DNA of 64,000 nucleotides, from the NCBI GenBank assembly GCA_027627225.1, contig JAPFQT010000377.1:62001-126000 (forward strand), read 5' to 3'. Shown piece by piece: positions 36,867 through 49,098 of this stretch (positions are counted from its first letter, which is position 1; each line of letters starts with the position of its first letter). The notes beneath the pieces were generated by a model. It had not been told where the DNA came from and did not search any database. It saw only the letters and a program-made list of their open reading frames with translations. A program made the translations under genes and the position numbers. This DNA is from Congeria kusceri. Taxonomy: Eukaryota; Mollusca; Bivalvia; Myida; Dreissenidae.

Positions 36867-37001
36867 GGACAGATGGGTCTGCCAGGGGTCAAGTGGAGTA
36901 TTCATTGGGAATGGAACTAGAGCCAGACACTGGACCTGTACCGGCGGACTGTGGTTGTGATAGCTATTAAGTCAAGGATTGCAACCCAATGTCTCGCCAA
37001 G
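36867..37001 (+). pseudogene. Exon with in-frame stop, same unidentified gene
   Basis: Acceptor TTGATGTGCAG and donor AAG|GTAAGATA are good. Continuing the frame of the previous exon gives QVEYSLGMELEPDTGPVPAD, then CGCDSY, a TAA, and VKDCNPMSRQ up to the donor. The tail C.C....(stop)..DC.P.S.Q parallels the CDEC..DDC..P..TQ end of the Cys-rich exons, and both end in phase 1. An intact donor after a stop suggests a recent nonsense mutation, a sequencing error (TAT or TAC to TAA), or a terminal exon whose donor is coincidental. Confidence 0.4.
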
Positions 37002-38023
37002 GTAAGATAACATTGATATATACACACAGCCACTGCCTCCTTGGCATGCCGTCCAAATGTAGAATGGTTTCAACAAACAAATTGATTGCTAACCTGATCT
37101 CATGTCAGTTATTGTGGTCAGTCATTGTCCGGCATCAGTTGGTCATCGTATGTCATTCATTGTGAACATTTTGCTTTATACAACTTTTTCACTGAAAACG
37201 CTGGATGGAAGTTGGAGAAAAAAAACAGGCATTTATGTTCAGATGCCTTCAAATGAAGTTGATCTTGACAGAAAACAGTTTGTACAAAAGGTAAAACCTT
37301 AAACAAAAGTTGCTGCCTTAGTTTTGAGTGCAAACTTATTAAAATAATTGCATCCAAGATACTTTAAATTTGATCGCGAGTCTAAGAGGGAATTAAGTTG
37401 GAATCAACATTTGATACTTACATGTACAGTGTGATGACAGTTTGGGTCAGACCATTAATGTCTTTAAGACAGGAGTTGTCTCCCTATGGCTTTAATTATT
37501 GAAGATTGCAGAATATTATCAGAGTTAATGAGGGGATTTGTTTCCAAAATGACTACAGAAAAATCTAACTTGTTTACTTTTTGAGGAAATGACAATTTTA
37601 TAAAATATTCTATGTGGGAAAACATCCAGTAGACATAAATATTGCTTAATCACCCCAAGAACTGCATAATCAGTACACACTTAAACCAACTGCATTTAGT
37701 CTGTCTGATAATCATCTTTAAAGTAACCTTATATTAAACTACAAACCTTCTTTGTCACAGTGTAAAGTTGAAAGTTATCAAATACTTAGTCGACCTAATA
37801 CTCACGTGACAGTTCACATGGTTACACTGTTTTCTGATATAAGACCATTACAGTTTATCTTGGTTTCTGTTCAGTTTGAATTATTTATTGCTGGATAATA
37901 GGCTGTAACATTTAATGTGTTTATTTCTGGAATATTAATCTTCATGTTTAGAGATACTGCAACATTAATATCTTACTTGAATTTAAATCATAAAGGTTTG
38001 TTTGTTGAAAGTCAATTAGCAAA
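37002..38023. other. Spacer upstream of TRIM-like gene
   Basis: No supported exon. It probably contains the 5' UTR and promoter of the gene starting at 38,024; no clear TATA box or initiator can be assigned. Confidence 0.35.
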
Positions 38024-41000
38024 ATGGCGACGTTTTCGGTGTCTACGGTTGCTGAAGATTCTGATACAGTTAAAGACTATTGTTGTTCAATCTGCAAATT
38101 ACAGACTCTGGAGGTAGATGCAGATTTTTACTGTACAACGTGTCAGAAGTTGTACTGTGGAAAATGTATTCACAATCATAGTCAGCATGGTCAGTGGTTT
38201 AAAAAACGTTCTCTTTATGGAAGGGAAAAAATGAACAAATGGCCAGTTTCCAAGAAGGTGGAGGATTTTTTACTCAAATGTGAATTTCATGAAGATGAAA
38301 GGCTGGACAGGTTCTGCAATGACCACAGTCAGTTGTGCTGCACTCATTGTGCTTCCGTTAACCACAGGTATTTTACAAAATAGGTTTGCTTTAATTAATG
38401 TTGAAATATCAATAAACTGTGTACAATTCAGAATTTTCCAGTCATCAATTTAGATTCATATTATTTATATTACAAATTCTTAAAAACTGTTGATATTGAA
38501 AGTCTTGGTAAGTCTAGCAAGTGAGGAATTATGACCCTTGAATTATCTAAACTTAGCCTTTTAGTTTTAGCCGTTTCCAGTTTCTTATGTCAAACAATAT
38601 TCATCATATCTTACCAAAGATATTTGGGAGCATAATATTTTGGTTAAGTTATAGCCAAATCATTACAGTCATTGTGTAGTTATGGCCATTCATTTATCTA
38701 AAAATTGTCTTTTTAGCAGTTTTTGTTCTCTAAGTCTAACAGTTATCATTCGATCCTCCACAAACGTGACGAAACTGTTTGTGATTATTTTGTCATAGCA
38801 AATTTGATGATCAAATTTACAACTTGTCATAGAAACTGCTGAGTTACTGCCTTAGTTTATGTAAAATTGGTCTTTTAGAACTGTTTTCTCCTTGTGTTCA
38901 ACAGTTTTCATCCAATCTTGTTAGGGGGCATAACTGTTTTAAAAACAGCTCTTGTTCATATATTTTGTGTTTGCAGTGGCATACTCTTGCGTAAATTTAA
39001 ATTTATTTTCAGTAAAGAAACATTTATTTATTGTAACAGATTTGAAATATAATTAATAATAAACTAAGTAATCATTTTCGATTGATTGTTGTTTATTGGC
39101 CAATTAACAACAATTTGGAATTCTGATGCGTAGGAATTAAATCACGAGGGTGTTAACTTGAGTGGTTTTATAGCCACGCATCAGAACAACAAAGACTTCT
39201 TTATTGGACATTAAATAACGATAATGCAATAATTATTTCGATTCTAACATGATCTGACAGATATTTGTGCAATTGTAATGAGAACTACAATGTACAATTA
39301 TTGACTAGATGGCCATTGGACATGGTTTGATGTTTACTGGCTGAGCGCATGCTGACCGAGATCAGCATGATCGAGTATCACCCAGTAAACATCAATCCAA
39401 TGGCCATCTAGTCAACAAATGGTCTATTATATCATATATGAATATTAAATAATTATGGTAAATATATTGAAATGTAAAGGATTAAAATATTCAATTAAGT
39501 CAGCTTTTATTCAATCATATTTAAATGTTATTATACCGTTCATGTTTAAAGTACGTAAAGATAATAAGAACATAATTCAATAGTTATTTTATTCCGGTTC
39601 TTGTCGCTGCGTGTAAATTGTTATGTGCATGCGGGGTTCAAATTTTGAGAAATCCACAAATCTAGTTTTAGCCCATAGGACATAAGTAGGGCTGTTTTGA
39701 CCAATGGGAGGGCGTCTATTTATAGATTATATAACAATTTATGATGCTGCGCTCAGAATCAGGACAACTTTTTCCGTTGGTTATTTTTAAAACGATTTTT
39801 GTGTTCTTAGTCTATGGAAAAAATCATGTTAGAATTATGGATCAAGGTCAGTGTCGGGGTAGTTTATCGGAGTTATTTAGGCTTTTGGTTGGCATGAAAA
39901 AGTAGGGTCAGTCGAGCCACCAACAGCATTGACATTTTGTGGGGGCTGTATTATTTGGACAGTTTCGCATGCATTTTGCCCTTTCTTCAGTATTCCTTAT
40001 ACAAAGTGTATCAATGCTGCCCTATTCATTTGAGGGCGCTTTTCCGTACCTTATCCGCATTGCGCAAATCCGCATCCGCAAACAATCAAACAAGTTGAAA
40101 ACAGTTGGACCGTTTCCATATATCCTCGGTCCGTATCCGCAAAGCGCAATCGCAAAAGCCGCCGCAAGAAATTGCTTTGTGAGCGATTTTTGCGTATTCT
40201 GACGACATGGTATCTAACTTAGCAATTTAAACGAAAGGCTGTGATCCATAAAACATTGGATGAAAAGAAGAAACAGTCTAGATACACCTGGATAACTCAT
40301 GTCAGTGCTTTTACACTAAACTAAACTAAAATATTCTATGTTTATTTGCGGATTTGTGGAAAAGCGCGTCCATATAATATTTATGCGGATACAGATGCGG
40401 ATACGAATGTGGATATGGACATATGGAAAAGAGGCCTTATGCTCCATGTTTATAAAGTAAAGTTTGAAGAAAACTCATAAATGTATATTAATTTAAAACA
40501 GACATAAAGTGCATCGAATTACTGGATGTCTGCATACATGTCATTCCCATGGTACATTCTTTAAAATAAGAATGTTTATCTTTTATGAATATTTGATTCT
40601 ATTTTACCTGAATGGTCATTATTATAAATTATTTTTATCGTTTTCAGACAGTGCGCCCAAGTGAAGCTTATTTTGGAATCATTGCAAAAGCAGCCCACAA
40701 ACCAGAAGCAACTGTCAGCACAGATTCAGACCATTCTTTCACAAATGAAGCACCTGCACAATAATTGGGAGGACAGCCATCGTTCGCTGCAGGGTTCATA
40801 CAATGAACATGAGCGACACATGGTACAAGATATGCGTTTAAAAATCAAATCCTTTTTTGTTGAATTCGAAAATAAAAAAGTGAATGAAATACTTGAACAT
40901 GAGCAAGAAGAACTGCGTCAGAATATCAGTTCTATTTTAGCTGAATTTGATCATAGCTCTGTAAAGGACTTGAAAGAGAATCTGATAACCCTTCAATCTA

Positions 41001-42972
41001 ATATTGACAAAAGCATCAGGCTTCATGATGAAATGAAACAACTCCAAGACGCCCTACAACACATTTATGATAAGAACAGAAACGAATTGTTGTTTATTGC
41101 AAATAGAAAATGTCTACAAAAAATACAACAGTTTGAAACATATCTTAAAGTCCAGACATTTACAGTGCAAGCGAACCCAGACAAGGTCTTCCGTGTGCAG
41201 GGGAAGGTCTTCCGTGTGAAGGGGAAGTCTGTATGTAATGTGCGCATACCAAGTGATTCATCACCATGCTGTATCAGTGGCATATGTGTTCTCCCTGATG
41301 GCCAGATTCTTGTTGTAGACTACTGGAATAAGAAATTAAAGCTGCTGGACCAGCAGTACAGGGTGCTTACTCATTGTGATGTGTCTACTTCTCCACAGGA
41401 CATATGTCATATAACACACAGTGAAGTTGCTGTTACTGTTGAGGATGCTAACACACATGAGATCCAGTTTATCTCTGTCAACAGTGGGCAGCTGGTGAAG
41501 GGCAGGAAGCTTCAGTTACAACATCACTGTTATGGTATCGCCCACCACCAGGGGGAGCTGTATGTCACTGGTACTACTGCAGTGTACAAGTACACCGTGA
41601 GTGGGAAACTGGTCAGCAAGCTGTATGAGGATACATCAGATAGTTATACAGGTAAGAATCATGGCGGGTTCATCCGGATATTATTAGAAATATGTATTAT
41701 AAAGTAATTGTAAGACTGCATAGTTGTAGAATGTACGTGTGTCAGTTTAAGTTTACAACAGCAGTTAAGAATGATTTTCAATATTATTGATTTATAGATA
41801 TAAGTTATCAGGCATTTTAACTGTCACTTCTGACTTCATGGCATGTCTATAAATAGACAGTGAGTGCAAATCCATGACACACTCTGTGACCTGCTGTTTA
41901 TATTTTGTGGTCTTCAAGTAAATATACATGCATTATTGTTTCATAAATCAGCGTGTTTCCAAATGTTATATGAAGTAAATAAACTTTATATTGATGTTGA
42001 AATTTGTTAAATTAATAGATTTGCATTTGTAAAACTGTTTAAATAACAATTGGCTTTTGTTACTTGTGTAGAAGAACAAGATAGAACAGTTTTATTTCAT
42101 GTTGTATTGAAACATATTTCCTGTTGTAAAAGCTTAACTGCTGTTATTATAATGTACATGTACATTTTATAAATATGTCAGCCTGTGTCAGCTATAGAAT
42201 AACACAGATGTCAGTAATCATGTACACATGTATAGAAAATCTATTAATACTGCATATGCCATAGTTGCATCAGCTGACACATTCATGTATACATGTATAG
42301 GAAATCTGTTATTACTGCATATAGTTACACATTAATGTATACATGTTCACTGTACCGTGTAATTGTTTCCATCTGTGTAATTGTGGTAGACTTCAATTCT
42401 AACTCACCAGTCAACATGTCAAACTTTTAGGCAATAAACTGATACAGAACCTTCCTGTCACACTAAAATATTTATTATTATTGGATTTTATGCAGATCTT
42501 TAAGATGCGTAATTGTCTGTTTAACAACACATTAATAATACAATGTCACTGCAGTTTGTTTATTAACATTATTAAACATTTAAAGTAATTTAATATCTTG
42601 ATGTGACTCTGTATTGCAGTATGGAGGTGTGCTGTGAGTCCCACTGGGGATCTGATATACATCCCCAACTGGTCCCAGTACAAGCTCCTCACCCTGGCCA
42701 GGGACGGGTCAGTATTCTCTACATTGGAGGACCCTGAACTACTAGGGCCAGATGCTGTACATGTGACACCTGCAGGCCAGGTGTTGGTCTGTGGATGGCT
42801 GTCGAACACTATCACACAGGTGGACAGGGAGGGCAGGAAGAAGCTGGCCACTGTGGCTGCACACAGGGATGGAGTGTGGATCCCATGGTCAGTCTGCTAC
42901 AACAGGCACACAGCCTCCATCATTGTGGGACAATATGACAACAACAACATCCTGGTGTTCAAAGTGCTATAG
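38024..42972 (+). CDS. TRIM-like B-box, coiled-coil, beta-propeller protein (566 aa)
   Basis: Three exons, 38,024-38,367, 40,648-41,651 and 42,620-42,972, join in frame (1,701 nt including stop) with GT-AG introns. Residues 20-60 form a first B-box-like zinc finger (CCSICKLQTLEVDADFYCTT, then CGKC and H..H). Residues 86-118 form a second (C86, H89, C98, then CCTHC and NHRQC). About 120-285 is charged coiled coil. From about 320 to the end is an NHL/six-bladed-propeller-like region (ISGICVLPDGQILVVDYWNK). There is no RING finger, so ubiquitin-ligase activity cannot be assumed. Related bivalve proteins form large expanded families often discussed in immunity; the role here is unknown. The start is favoured by context AAAATGG. 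A tandem 21-bp duplication at 41,183-41,224 repeats KVFRVQG/KVFRVKG before the propeller. No AATAAA was noticed soon after the stop. Confidence 0.85.
38500..38951 (+). repeat. Tandem-repeat element, family G, third copy
   Basis: Units share TTATGGCC and CATTTATCTAAAA-type segments. It ends with GGGGGCATAACTG, hairpin CTGTTTTAAAAACAG and CTCTTGTT, as at 36,796. The left end is indistinct. Confidence 0.6.
39301..39415. mobile_element. Foldback MITE, 115 bp
   Basis: The left arm TTGACTAGATGGCCATTGG, then TGATGTTTACTGG, is mirrored at the right (CCAGTAAACATCA, then CCAATGGCCATCTAGTCAA). The centre is itself a palindrome (GCATGCTGACCGAGATCAGC). Arms of about 38 bp could pair almost fully. Confidence 0.85.
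40032..40438. mobile_element. MITE with GCTTTTCC ends, possibly PIF/Harbinger-like
   Basis: The left end GAGGGCGCTTTTCCGTACC, with CCGCAT.CGC-rich inner sequence, is mirrored by ATGGACATATGGAAAAGAGG at the right. ATGCGGATACAGATGCGGAT-type subrepeats lie inside the right arm. A related fragment (AAGGCCGCATATCC) occurs at 15,245. Superfamily assignment is tentative. Confidence 0.5.
41652..42619 (+). other. Intron 2 of the TRIM-like gene
   Basis: Donor ACAG|GTAAGA and acceptor GTATTGCAG. AT-rich. It contains a short duplicated block around CATGTATACATGTATAG.AAA near 42,230 and 42,290. Confidence 0.75.
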
Positions 42973-43865
42973 CTTACTTTTACATGTATCAGACATTTGT
43001 ATAATAACAAATGTGTTAATTTTAAAATGACATTATGTATTTATATTGAAACTGATGTATTGTGTAATGTATTATTTTGCAAATTTATGTATTGTGTATT
43101 GTGTTATGTTTTAAAACACCATTGTTGTTTAGGATCTACAATATGTTTGTATAAACAATATTTTTATCTTAAAATGACAGTGTATTTTTGGACATCGGAA
43201 CTGATATTCTACCGTCTGTGTCTTACATAAATGTTATTGCATTTTACATAACTTAACCAGTTAACATATACTGTATGCCAAACGACAAAAACAATTTTCG
43301 TTTAGAAGTTAATGTTTGTACATAAATATTTAAACATGTACATGACACTTGCTATTTTTAGACTGACTGTCATTTCTACATACATGTTAGAAATTTATTT
43401 GATCAATTACTTCAAAACATGACACTGATATGTTATATTAATACTTGAATTTGAAATACGAAGGATTTTTTAACTTTCTCCAGTAAAAAGACATTGATCT
43501 TTTGAGTATTGTTTACTTCAAAGATAGAAAATGAATATATAATGTGAAATTGGTTAATTTCATTATGTTTAATGCTGGTAATGATTTAACATCGTTTATT
43601 TTTACATCGATACTTGTGCTTGCAGTTAAATAGATAGTTAAATAGATGACTAAATAGATAATCATTACACATCTAGAATGATTTGTAGACTTTTATCAGA
43701 TACTTAGCTATGATTTTCTGTTGTTTTTTGTGTGCAGTACTTGTGGTACAAACTACTTGGGTCAGAGTGAGTGCTGCCCTGATTGAGCTATATGTTTAAG
43801 AGCAATCTGTTGAACAGTATCTTTATAACTCACAGTTTAATATTGTTTGTTTCCAACTGTCTTTT
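42973..43865 (+). other. 3' flank of TRIM-like gene
   Basis: AT-rich presumed 3' UTR and spacer. The small open frames at 42,997-43,230 are not supported. Confidence 0.4.
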
Positions 43866-43869
43866 GAGA

Positions 43870-45990
43870 GTTTAGTTTATCCGTCTCAAAAAACACTTCT
43901 ACATCAATGACCAGGTTGAACTAGAAAAAATAGACACCTTATCGAAAAATTTATCCACCATCTTTCTGGAAAGTTTTCAACACCAAGTGCTCAGAACGCA
44001 AAAAGTGAGGTTGCGAAATAGATTTTGAAGGCAAACGTGAAACAAAGATCGACGTGGCACTCAACGGATGGAGCACATACTTCTAGAAACTGTATTCGTT
44101 TACAAAGAACCCTGAGTTTGACGCCAACCACAAACAGTTTGTAGATGAATGTGTAACATCGTATCATAAGCTATCAAGCAAAAATCATCCCGACCGAGAG
44201 CTTTCCTACGAAACAGGCAACAGAGGACTGCAAAGGCTAATCAATTGTCATCTGATGAACAAAGGTGCCATCATCACCCATGAGTACCCGAAGTATGGTG
44301 ACTTTGAATTGACACCTTTTCTAGATACTGTTTAATTCAATAATTTCCAACGAAAAAATGCCTGTCAGTTTCAAGCATGGCCTTACAGTGACATAACGCA
44401 AAGAAAATATGGAAACACTTAACAGACTCTTCTTACAGCTACAGAGCCATATCACTTCCACCAGCGGTATCAAAATTGTTTGAAAAGCTGTTAATTCACC
44501 ACATCGAGAATACACCAACTCTGTCAAAGTTAAAAAAACCTGCAGTATGGATTCTCGTGCATGAGTCAAGTAGCCTGTGATTTCTGCTGCAAACGTGGAA
44601 GCAGTCTGCACATATCATGATGCGCAGTCTGCACTCGATAAAGTATGGACAAATGGGCTTATGTACAAATTGAATCACATCGGAATTAACAGTAAAATGC
44701 TGAGAATTATATCAGACTCATATCAACATAGCACAAGCGATGTCATCTCACGTGGATGCGTGGCAGAGCCCATCCCAATCCAGCAGGCTACCAGACATCT
44801 CAAGGAAAATAACCCTACGACAGAGACAGCACCAAACAGCCGATTGGAGGTATGCTCATATCCCTGTCACGCAGAGTCCACAAGATATGGTAAAAACTTA
44901 ACCTTTCTGCAAAGCTATTTACCATAGCTTGGACACATTGACCTGACACTCGTGAACTCTATTAGCATTGATTACGCGCTTGAATTATTACCTATATTTA
45001 TATTCGGATTTGTTCCGACATGTGTTTCATGCGTTTAATGACACAATAACTGTATTTTTAATGGAATACTCTTACATAAATTTTATGCGATTCCAATACA
45101 GAAGCTAAGTATTCACCGTAACGGACTAGTAATATATTTGTGCATAAAGGTCAGTGTCAGGTTAATGTGTCCAAATAATCACCACTTTTCTTCCCAAAAC
45201 ACTTTAGGATGCAAGCTATGGGACACGATCACCAATGCAGAGATGCAGCAGTTAGAAATAGCCATCACTACTTCCTGAAACATGCTCAAGATCTGCCCCA
45301 TCTTTCTAGCCTGGACACTGTTACCTCTCTGATGGGAATGTCATCTCTTGAAGCTAACATCGACCTCCAAAAACAAATTTTTCTGGGAACACTATGTCCT
45401 TTTCCTCAAAATGAGCCGTGCCACATTCTGTTCACCTACCGACTGTCAGAGCTGTGCGAACACAGGAACCTGGGCTTCATACCAGATACCATGGGATTAC
45501 TTAACAAATATCAGCTACAACATAACATGACACACTTTAAAATAAAGGGGCATTTGCAACAAAAGCATCATGGAAGTCAATCTGTAAGCAGGCAATACAG
45601 TCGTATGAGGAAGGACAGTGTCGCACTCGACTAGAACAAGACAGGGATTTTGATTTCTTATAGAAGCCTCACTGCAGCCACCAAATGGAAGGTATCAAGG
45701 ATCCGCCCAGACAGCCGCAAACTCGGTAAGTTCCTGACCTGCTCGTGTTGCAAGAGACTGCCTGGATCAGCCCAAACTGGAACACATTTTATCCCACCGT
45801 TCACCATCCGATGAGATATCCTAGCTGCCCATATTCTTTGACAAAGATGTTTACTAGGGTTACCAGCTGGCGAACATCTACGACAAACTCCACACTCAGA
45901 ACTGATGTCATATCTCCTCGTCTCACTACACTACATCGTCTCAGTAGAACACAACCAACATTTTTAATTACGTGTCAGGAATCATTATAG
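43870..45990 (+). mobile_element. Decayed LINE (non-LTR retrotransposon) remnant
   Basis: Fragments in different frames follow the order of a LINE ORF2. A linker reads NPEFDANHKQFVDECVTSYH. Reverse-transcriptase pieces follow: VSFKHGLTV, SYSYRAISLPPAVSKLFEKL, LQYGFSCMSQVACDFCC, and DAQSALDKVWTNGLMYKLNH with GINSKMLRIISDSY. A C-terminal region reads LGTLCPFPQNEPCHILFTYR, LGFIPDTMGLLNKY and FLTCSCCKRLPGS. Frameshifts and stops are numerous, so it is inactive. I recognise the order from mollusc LINEs but cannot name the clade. The intact 141-codon frame at 45,209-45,634 is its best-preserved piece. Confidence 0.75.
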
Positions 45991-46294
45991 CTGAGAATTT
46001 GTGCAGTAATTTCACAGCTTAAAAGATGGACCTTTGCTTATATATTAATGTTGTTAATTTCCGTGTTTTTATTGTTATCGTGAATATAGCGAAATCTTTA
46101 CGACTAAAATAACCGGTATTAGCTATATGATTCATATTAATATATTATATTCATTGTGTAGTGCCTTTTCTCATGTTTATGCATGTTTGTACATTTTATT
46201 TCCTATGAATTTTCTGTGCTATATAAATGATGTATGTTTATCTAATATACATTAAATTCATTTACGTAATATGATTATTGTTCTATTGTTATTT

Positions 46295-48905
46295 TTAGCT
46301 CACCCGAGCTCAACGTGCTCATGATGGGCTTTTGTGATTGCCTTTTGTTTGTCGTGTGTCGTCCGTCCTGTATCGTCAACATTTACCTTGTGAACACTCT
46401 AGAGGCCACATTTATTGGCCAATCTTCATGAAACTTGGTCAGAACATTTGTCCCAATGATATCTTGGCCAATGATGAGATCGGGACATGTGGGGTCAAAA
46501 ACCAGGTCACAAAGGGACGAAAAAGCTTGTGAACACTAGAAGTCATATTTTTTTCCCAATCAACATGAAACTTGTTTAGAACATTTGTTCTTAAGATATC
46601 TCAACCGAGTTCGAAAATTGTTCCACTCCAATGAAAAACATGGCTGCCACAGGGCGGGGCAGTTCTCCTTATATGGCTATATGGACAACTTTGACAAGCT
46701 TGTGAACACTCTAGAGGCCACATTTATTGCCCAATCTTCATGAAATTTGCCCAGAACATTTGTCATAATTATTTATCGGACGTCTTTGAAACTTGGTCAT
46801 GTGGGTTCAAAAACTGGGTCAATAGATGAAATTGAAGAAAAAGCTTGTGGACACTCTAGAAGTCACATTTTTTGCCCAATCAACATGAAACTTGCTCAGA
46901 ACATTTGTTCTTATGATATCTCGATCGCTTGCGAATATGGTTCCGCTCCGTTGAAAAACATGGTCACCAGGGGGCGGAGCAGTTTTCCTTTTATGGCTAT
47001 AGAAAAAGCTTGTGAACACTCTAGAAGTCACATGTTTTGCTCAATCAACATGAAACTTGCTCAGAACATTTGTTCTTATGATATCTCGGCCGAGTTCGCA
47101 AATGGTTCCGGTTCATTGAAAAACATGGCCGCCAGGGGGTGGGGCAGTTTGCCTTATATGGTTATAGAAAAAGCTGGTTCCACTCCGTTGCAAAACATGG
47201 CTGCCACGGGGTGAGGACGTTTTCCTTATATGGCTATATTGAAAACTTTAAAAAGCTTGTAAACACTCTAGAAGTTACATTTATAGCCCAATGAACATGA
47301 AACTTGCTCAGAAAATTTGTTCTTATGATATCTATGCCGAATTCTAAAATAGTTCCGCTCCTTTGAAAAACATGGCTGCCAGGGGGCGGGGCAGTTTTCT
47401 TTGTCTATAATAAAAGCTTGTGAATGCTCCAAAAGTCACATTTTTTGCCCAATCAACATAAAACTTGCTCAGAACATTTGTTCTTATGATATGTCAGCCG
47501 AGTTTAAAAATAGTTTCATTCCGTTGAAAAACATGGCTGCCACGGGGCGGGGCAGTTTTTCTTGTATGGCTCAATTAAAAACTTTAAAAAAGTTTGTGAA
47601 CACTCTAGAGGCTACATTTATTGCCCAATCTTCATGAAACTTTTGTCCCAATGATATATCGAACCAGTTCGAAAATGGGTAATGTGGGGTCAAAAACTAG
47701 GTCACTAGGTCAAATTGAAGAAAAGCTTGTGAACACTCTAGAAGTGACAATTTTTAGTCCAATGAACATGAAACTTGCTCAGAAACATTTGTTCTTATGA
47801 TATCTAGGCCAAATTTGAACATGGTTCCTCTCCGTTGAAAAACATGGCCACCAGAGGGCGAGGCAGTTTTCCTTATAATGCTAAGTAATAAGCTTGTGAA
47901 CGCTCCAAAAGTCACATTGTTTGCCCGATCAACATGAAACTTGCTCAGAACATTCATTCTTATGATATCTCGGCTGAGTTCGAAAATGCTACGTTGAAAA
48001 ACATGGCTGCCAGGGGAAGGGGCAGTTTACCTTTTATGGCAATATTGAAAACTTTATGAAGCTTGTGAACGCTCTAGAGGCCACATTAATTGCCCAATCA
48101 TCATGAAACTTGCCCAGAACATTTGTTCTAATAATATATCGAACAAGTTTGGAACTTGGTCATGTGGGGTCAAAAACTAGGTCACTAGGTCATATAAAAT
48201 AAAAAGTTTGTGAACACCCTAGAAGTTATATTTTTTACCCCAGTCTTCTTAAAACTCACTCAGAACATTTGTTTCAATAATATCTCAAACAAGTTTGAAA
48301 CTGGGTCTTCTAGGGTCAAAAACTAGCACACCCAAGCGTAATTGAAGAAAAAGCTTGGAAACACTCTAGAGGCCACATTTGTAGCCCAATCATCATCCAA
48401 CTTGCTGAGAACATTTTTCTTAATGATATCTCAACGAATTCGAAACTGGGTCATGTGGGGTTAAAAACTAGGTCCCCAGGTCCAATTGAAGAAAAAAGTT
48501 TGTAAGAAAAAACTTGAACACACTAGAAGTCATATTTTTTGCCCAATCTTCTTGAAACTTGCTCATAACATGTATTTCAATGTTATCTCGGATGAGTTCG
48601 AAACTGGGTCATGTGGGGTAAAAAACTAGGTCACCAGACCAAATTAAAGAAAAAGCTTGTGAACATTCTAGAGGACACATGTATAGGCCAATCATAACAA
48701 AATTTGCTTAGAACATTTGTCGCAATCATATCTGCAACAAGTTCGAAACCAGGTGACATGTGGTAACAAGCTAGGTCAACCGGTCAAATTGAAAAAAAGC
48801 TTGTGAACACCAAATTTTTAGCCGAATCTTCATGAAACTTGCTCAAAACAGTTTAGTTCCTTAGCCCCTGAGGTGGGCGACCTAGGGCCTTGTGGCTAAC
48901 TTGTT
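46295..48905 (+). mobile_element. Tandem-repeat element, family C, 2.6 kb
   Basis: It starts TTTTTAGCTCACCCGAGC with a partly decayed hairpin. The leader is TCGTGTGTCGTCCGTCC. More than a dozen diverged units follow, with spacings such as about 165 and 240 bp, built from CTTGTGAACACTCTAGAAG, CAACATGAAACTTGCTCAGA, ATTTGTTCTTATGATATCTC and GGGGTCAAAAACTAGGTCAC. The end is GGGCGACCTAGGGCCTTGTG then CTTGTT. The 155-codon frame at 46,747-47,214 is repeat-derived. Confidence 0.85.
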
Positions 48906-49098
48906 AATCTGTGTTATCTGTTATCTAAAATAAAAATATTTTATAAGACAAGTCACAAACCATATATTCTGAGTGTGAATACAATTTTGATTATTTCACC
49001 TTTGTCTTTGATGTTATTTATAAACATTGAAAACACATATCTGATTACCGCTACATTGTTCTGTGACAAGTTAATAATATTCAGATAATGATTACATT

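Larger units (their letters stand above)
38368..40647 (+). other. Intron 1 of the TRIM-like gene, repeat-rich
   Basis: Donor CACAG|GTATTT, acceptor TTTTCAG|ACAG. It contains a family-G-type repeat (38,500-38,951), inverted-repeat elements at 39,120-39,190, 39,301-39,415 and 40,032-40,438, and an 87-codon open frame at 39,939-40,202 that overlaps the last element and is not coding. Confidence 0.75.

Noticed and set aside
45209..45634. Independent 141-codon host gene
   Set aside because: Its order and content (LGFIPDTMGLLNKY after an NEPCHILFTYRL segment) place it as the C-terminal part of the surrounding LINE remnant.
46747..47214. 155-codon open frame with repeated MKLAQNICSYDIS motifs
   Set aside because: It lies wholly in a family-C tandem-repeat element. 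The same motifs recur with stops in other copies and at 14.3-14.8 kb.
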